Below, piece after piece: positions 59,687-64,000 of a DNA stretch of 64,000 nt (its first letter is position 1; the number at the start of each line of letters is the position of its first letter). The stretch spans positions 177,767-241,766 of the forward strand of contig JAWWNJ010000225.1 of assembly GCA_037176885.1 (NCBI GenBank), given 5' to 3'. Made by a program: the position numbers and the translations under genes. Under the pieces are notes generated by a model that did not search any database, was not told the origin of the DNA, and saw only the letters and a list, made by a program, of their open reading frames with translations. The DNA comes from Favolaschia claudopus (taxonomy: Eukaryota > Basidiomycota > Agaricomycetes > Agaricales > Mycenaceae).

Positions 59687-62614
59687 TCACCGCTTCTTCC
59701 GCCGTCTTCCCGTCGGCGGTGGTTCATAGTCGGCGTCACCGCCATCATCATCCCCCCCATCTTCTTGTTGACCTGGGTCGTCGAAGTCGTCTTCAACACC
59801 TTGAACGTATCCAACACCCATGAACACGGGGTCACCCCCCGCGCCACCACGAGCCAGAAACCCTCGGTTTTGGGCCGCGTCCCGACACCCACAAAGGTCC
59901 CGCTGTCCAAATCCAGATCCAAATCGGGACCAGCGTCCGGATGAGAATCCCAGTCTTGTTGAGAAGATCGGGACCGCGACCGCTGCGCCGTGCTAGCACT
60001 GCGCAACTCCTGCTCCAGCGTTTGGCGGCGGCGGTTTTTCGATGGGCGCTCCGTCCGCGCTGCAGTGGAAGTGGAAGTGGAAGCGGTGGACGACGACGCC
60101 GCGCTCGCTCTCTCGCGTGGACGAGACGGCGGGGAGCGATTTGGAGTGCGGGCAAAGGAGATTGAGATTCTGAACGGGGGAGACGCTCTCGGGATTTCGT
60201 CCTGCCGTTCCCGTTCACCTCCTTGGCCTTCCCCTTCCCTTTCCCTTTCGAAATAGAATGTGGATGTTTGTTCAAACCAATGCCAATGCCAGGACTGACG
60301 TCCTGCGAGTCTTGCGCAGCATCGAAGCGGAGGCTCAGCTCGTCTTCGTCTTCATCGTCGTCATCCTCATTGGCAAGGGGCGGGGGCGGCGCAGGCACAG
60401 GCGCTCGAGTCGTGCGACTGGGCGGACGAGGTTTTCGGGGGGGACGGTTCGAGGGGCATGGGGGACGACGGGGGCCGCATCGCGAACACATCCCGTCGCG
60501 AGCCACCTGGACCGCGAGAGGGTGGTGGAGGGGTGACAGCGATAGCGCGGCTGTCTTGCTCCTCCAGGTTCATGGTGATGTCGTCGGCGGCGATATCCTT
60601 CTCTTTTCGAGGGGGGACAACGAAGAGCGTCCGGACAGGCATAGCGGGATTTCGAGGAATGATGGGGGGAGTGGAGGGAAGCCGCTCGTCTGAGTCGTCG
60701 TCGTTTCCTCTGTCGGAACACAAGGAAGGGGTGATCGTACTCGCTCTGGGGACGGTGGACTGCCTGGAAGGAGGGAAAGATTGCGACAGTATAGAGCTGT
60801 GTTCCTGTGATGTGAAAGACGATGACGAGGAGCGACGTTTTGAAGCATGAGCTGCAGGGGATTCGCCATCAACTACAGCCAGAGTAGGTCAAGGGAATAC
60901 TAACAAGGGTCGTCCGCAAATCTCTCGTCTAGGGATTGTGCCACTCTCTTCCTCTTTTCGCCAGTCTTCGCGGAATCAAACAGAGCACTGCGCTCTCGAT
61001 CCCATGTAGAGGTTCGCCCAATCCAACTCGCATCCCCGGCAGTACTAGATGTCGACGATTGAGACCGCGCAATGGACTCGCCCAGCTTTTTGAGAATAGC
61101 GGCATTCCCTGACGACATGCTTCGACCTCCTACTACCAACCGTTCTACTACTATCCGTAGAGCCAGCACTACCTCCACGAGCGGTCGAGGCCTGTGCAGG
61201 AGGAAAACTGGTTTTCCTCAACTGGACTGTCTTCATCTCTGACAGGAAAGCGGCCATCTTCTCGGGTGGCACTGTGGACTGACCTGTTCGACGGGAGGGG
61301 AGCGAAGAATTGATCGGTGCTTCGTCTGGGAGGCTCCCAGTAGGTTTGAGGGAAGCGCGGGCAGCGGCGAAGGGGGCAGTCGTCGGAAGACGGCCGCCAG
61401 TGAAACCGGGTGGCGGTGGAGGAGGGGGAGGCGGTGGGGGCGGAATAAAAGCGTGTTGAAAAGAGCGGTTAGATAGCTGGACAGAACAGTCATGAAGCTA
61501 ACCATCAGAGAAATGGTAGACAAAAACGAACTTCTTGTTTCAAGCGTAGGATCTCTTCCTCCAGTGTCCGAATCCTCTCCTTATCCTTCTCTCTCTCTTG
61601 GTCGCGCTCTGCTTGATCATCCTTGTCGCGCTCCCATCGTCGTTCTCGTTCCGTTTCTGTTCTTCGCGAGCGGCAACGAGTTCGCGTTCTTTACCCCTCA
61701 CACGCACTTCACCCGACGTGTCAGCTTCCAGTGTATCGTAGGCCCTCCCCTTGCCTTTCTCGTGAGAGGAAACCGAGGGGAGTGATCGTGACTGACGGTC
61801 TCCTTGGCCTTGCCTTTCGAACTCGGGGAAGAGACAGGAAGATCTGCGTCTTCGGTAACGAACCGCTGCCTATCGGAGGGAGGAGGTCGAGGTCGAGACG
61901 GACCCGATGGTGATAATTCCAAAGGCGGAGGCTCAGGCCGAGCTTTCGGAGGGCTAAATACGTCCGCCGCCCAATGCACCTGTCGAGGCTCGGCATCCTC
62001 AGGATAGCGAGGAGGGGACTCTGGTTGGGTAGAGACAGAGCGCGGAAAAAGAGAGCCAGGCATTGTGATGGAGGAGCGGCGGCGAAGAACTGTGGGTAGC
62101 GGCGGGGCGAGGGGGAACGCGACTGGAGCGTTCAGAGCCAGAGTCTGTCAACTGCATTGATCGTCCGGTGTGAGTAAGATTCTGCGAGCCCACCTTCTTC
62201 CGGTTCTAGGTCTGGTACTACGCGGTGGTTGGTTTTGCGTGTTGTGGTGAATATTTCCGGCGATGGAGGGGCGGGGGATCTTCGATTTCTGCGTTTGGAA
62301 GCTGCAGCGCGTTGTTTATCTCTAGAAACCCCGGGAGTGCGGCGTGGGGTGCGCACTGGACCGCCGGGGTGTCTGGAGAGGTCATCGCGTGTTCTAGCGG
62401 GCGCGCGTTGGGTGATTTCTGGGGAATTTTCGCGTGAATCTGAGTCGTCCTGAGGGGGACGCGTTGATGAGGCTTGCACGGTGGTGGACGGTTCGCGTAC
62501 CTGTGGGATGGTGCCGCCTGTTGCGGTGATGAGGAAGGACTCGATTTCCCTGGAGACGAAGGAGAATACGCCGGAGAGGATGCCAGTGGACGAGGATGGG
62601 CCATCGGACGCCAT
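59687..62614 (-). CDS. Hypothetical proline-rich coiled-coil protein
   Basis: Low-complexity protein I cannot name. It starts MASDGPSSSTGILSGVFSFV, and the first part is rich in Pro, Arg and Ser (TPRRTPGVSRDKQRAAASKR), with a bipartite basic look. The parts in order are: Pro/Ser-rich SPPRYPEDAEPRQVHWAADV; a coiled coil near 61545-61640 (ERDQEREKDKERIRTLEEEI); a polyproline run near 61410-61445; a helix PPEKMAAFLSEMKTVQLRKT that resembles a WH2-type actin-binding motif; a Ser-rich segment (MSSGNAAILKKLGESIARSQ); and an acidic/Gly end closing ADYEPPPTGRRRKKR. Polyproline next to a WH2-like helix would suit an actin regulator, but this is inference. Exon edges approximate. Confidence 0.65.
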
Positions 62615-62685
62615 CCTCGATGTAAACAAGGGCGCATTCAAATAAACGTAAACAACCGCGTCGTGGGAATATTTCTATCGTCTAC

Positions 62686-63741
62686 TTACTTCCCGCCCTC
62701 CGCATTCCATGGTCCAACGTCGCTCAGCGAGCATCCTTGTGGGCACTTGCACGTCCCACCAAGCTCCTCCGGCAAGTTCCCCTCGTCAATTTGTTCAGCA
62801 GCTCAGCCTTGTACTCTTTCGGCCCGCCTAATATATGCACTTTGTCCACCGTCACTTCGTCAAGCCATCCCTTCACCACATTCCAGACCGTGCTGAAACC
62901 CATCGGCGCATTGATCACGTAAAACTTGCCCATGCACTCGGGTAGTAGTTCTGTCCAATTTTGGTCGCCTCAGACACGTAGTCCTTGACGCGGATGAAGC
63001 TCGAGAGCGAGACGCCGCCAAGATCGAGGATACTGAACGACGTCTCAACGGGATGACCCACCGCGGACGAGCAGGCGGGGAGTCGCGAGTTGAGGAAGGC
63101 TTCGTATTCGACAACAAGGTGCTGCAGAAGACGTTCTTGTGTCGTGCATTCGTACATGGCTTTCACATTCAGGTTGCCCAAGCGTTGGATGTATATTGGG
63201 CGACCGGACTGCCAACAAGCATAAGTGACTACGGCCAACTTGTGATACTCAACTCACTTTGTCCATGTTCTGGGCACGAATAAACTTCAGTTCGCAGTGA
63301 ACCAGCGGAAAGAACTTACATGATAGTATTGCGGTAAGTACTTGTCCACCTCTGCAACCTCTGTAAAGTCGAACGTCCTGTGACCGAGTTTTAGCACCTT
63401 ATTGAAGACCATGGTGCATCCGTCCCTACTTACTTAACGAGCTCGTCCACATTGAACTCCTTTCTCCACTTTTCGGCAGCCTTGAACATCTCCTTAGATT
63501 GTTCGACATCAAACTTGCGTGCGCGAAGGAATCTAAGGTGGTCGCCTAAGCACGCCGGTCATGAGGGGAGTGGATCACAACGGCCACACCGCAACAGCGT
63601 CGCATCATCGTGACGCGCCTCAACCAAGACGCCGTCCTTCCGTAGCTCCTCTTTCAGCTTGCCAAGGGCCGCCTCCTGCTCAGAGGACAAATTCCCTAAA
63701 TGACCTGGAGGCGGGGTGTAGTTGGAATTGGGTTGGGACAT
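62686..63741 (-). CDS. SEC14: SEC14-like phosphatidylinositol/phosphatidylcholine transfer protein
   Basis: CRAL-TRIO lipid transfer protein of the cytosol and Golgi. Start [20 protein letters not shown], then [40 protein letters not shown] (CRAL-TRIO N), [48 protein letters not shown] (lipid-pocket strand), [37 protein letters not shown]. The end should read [19 protein letters not shown] ... WNAEGGK, but it lies in another frame because one base is missing near 62790 (AACAAATT where AACCAAATT is expected). Without that change the protein would end with a shifted basic tail. The ATG chosen matches fungal Sec14; an upstream in-frame ATG at 63843 adds an unlikely extension. Confidence 0.92.
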
Positions 63742-64000
63742 TGAGACGACGATAGTACGAAGGGGAAGCAATGGTAAGGTGCGCGTCATCGACGAATCTG
63801 CGGCGCTGTTTCTATAAACCGAGAAAGAGCACACGTTCATCATGATGCGGTTTGGTGTGCAGAGTCACGGGATCGCGTACAGGAGGAAATATTTTTCTCT
63901 GCTCCCTATCATCGCGAAAACAGCCTCCCAAACCATCCAGTCTTTCCTTTCGATGCAGCGGCTGCAGTCGCAGTCGCAGTTGGCTTCTTAAAGGAAGACT

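Overview
The window is nuclear DNA of a filamentous basidiomycete, most likely a wood-decaying agaricomycete. Genes are densely packed on both strands. They carry many introns of about 47-60 nt (GT-AG, with several GC-AG candidates), and the proteins read like agaricomycete orthologues. A candidate AA14 lytic polysaccharide monooxygenase supports a wood-decay lifestyle. I saw no rRNA, tRNA, CRISPR array or intact transposon.

Layout. 0-14.4 kb is rich in RNA biology and translation: SF1/BBP, TRM44, RPL14, RCM1/NSUN5, a type I DnaJ, a secreted ThuA-like protein, and the head-to-head pair TRM112/RRP45. 14.5-20.2 kb holds two tandem secreted aspartic proteases with a small unknown gene between them. 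20.7-28.0 kb holds a probably peroxisomal enoyl-CoA isomerase, a small complex I subunit and condensin subunit Cap-G. 28.1-31.4 kb holds two divergent unknown helical proteins, one with a hydrophobic hairpin. 31.6-44.3 kb is metabolic: trimethyllysine dioxygenase, homoaconitase (LYS4), a hydantoinase/oxoprolinase-DUF917 fusion, and a membrane-anchored amidohydrolase divergent from it. 44.5-53.4 kb holds two paralogous SH3 proteins of the LSB1/PIN3 type flanking a NUP159/NUP214-type nucleoporin and pICln. 53.8-63.7 kb holds a MARVEL-like membrane protein, a secreted M28 aminopeptidase divergent from the AA14 enzyme, a proline-rich coiled-coil protein and a SEC14 protein.

Two themes stand out. 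First, splicing is unusual: an intron appears to split the DnaJ start codon, exons of 6 and 9 nt are needed, and five introns are best read as GC-AG. Second, every gene I reconstructed left of about 33.6 kb reads cleanly. Many conserved genes to the right need single-base insertions or deletions, mostly in short homopolymers, to restore family motifs. This looks like a change in sequence quality rather than mass pseudogenisation.

Exon coordinates were worked out by hand from consensus splice sites, reading phase and family motifs. They should be good to a few bases for the genes with explicit joins and are approximate elsewhere.
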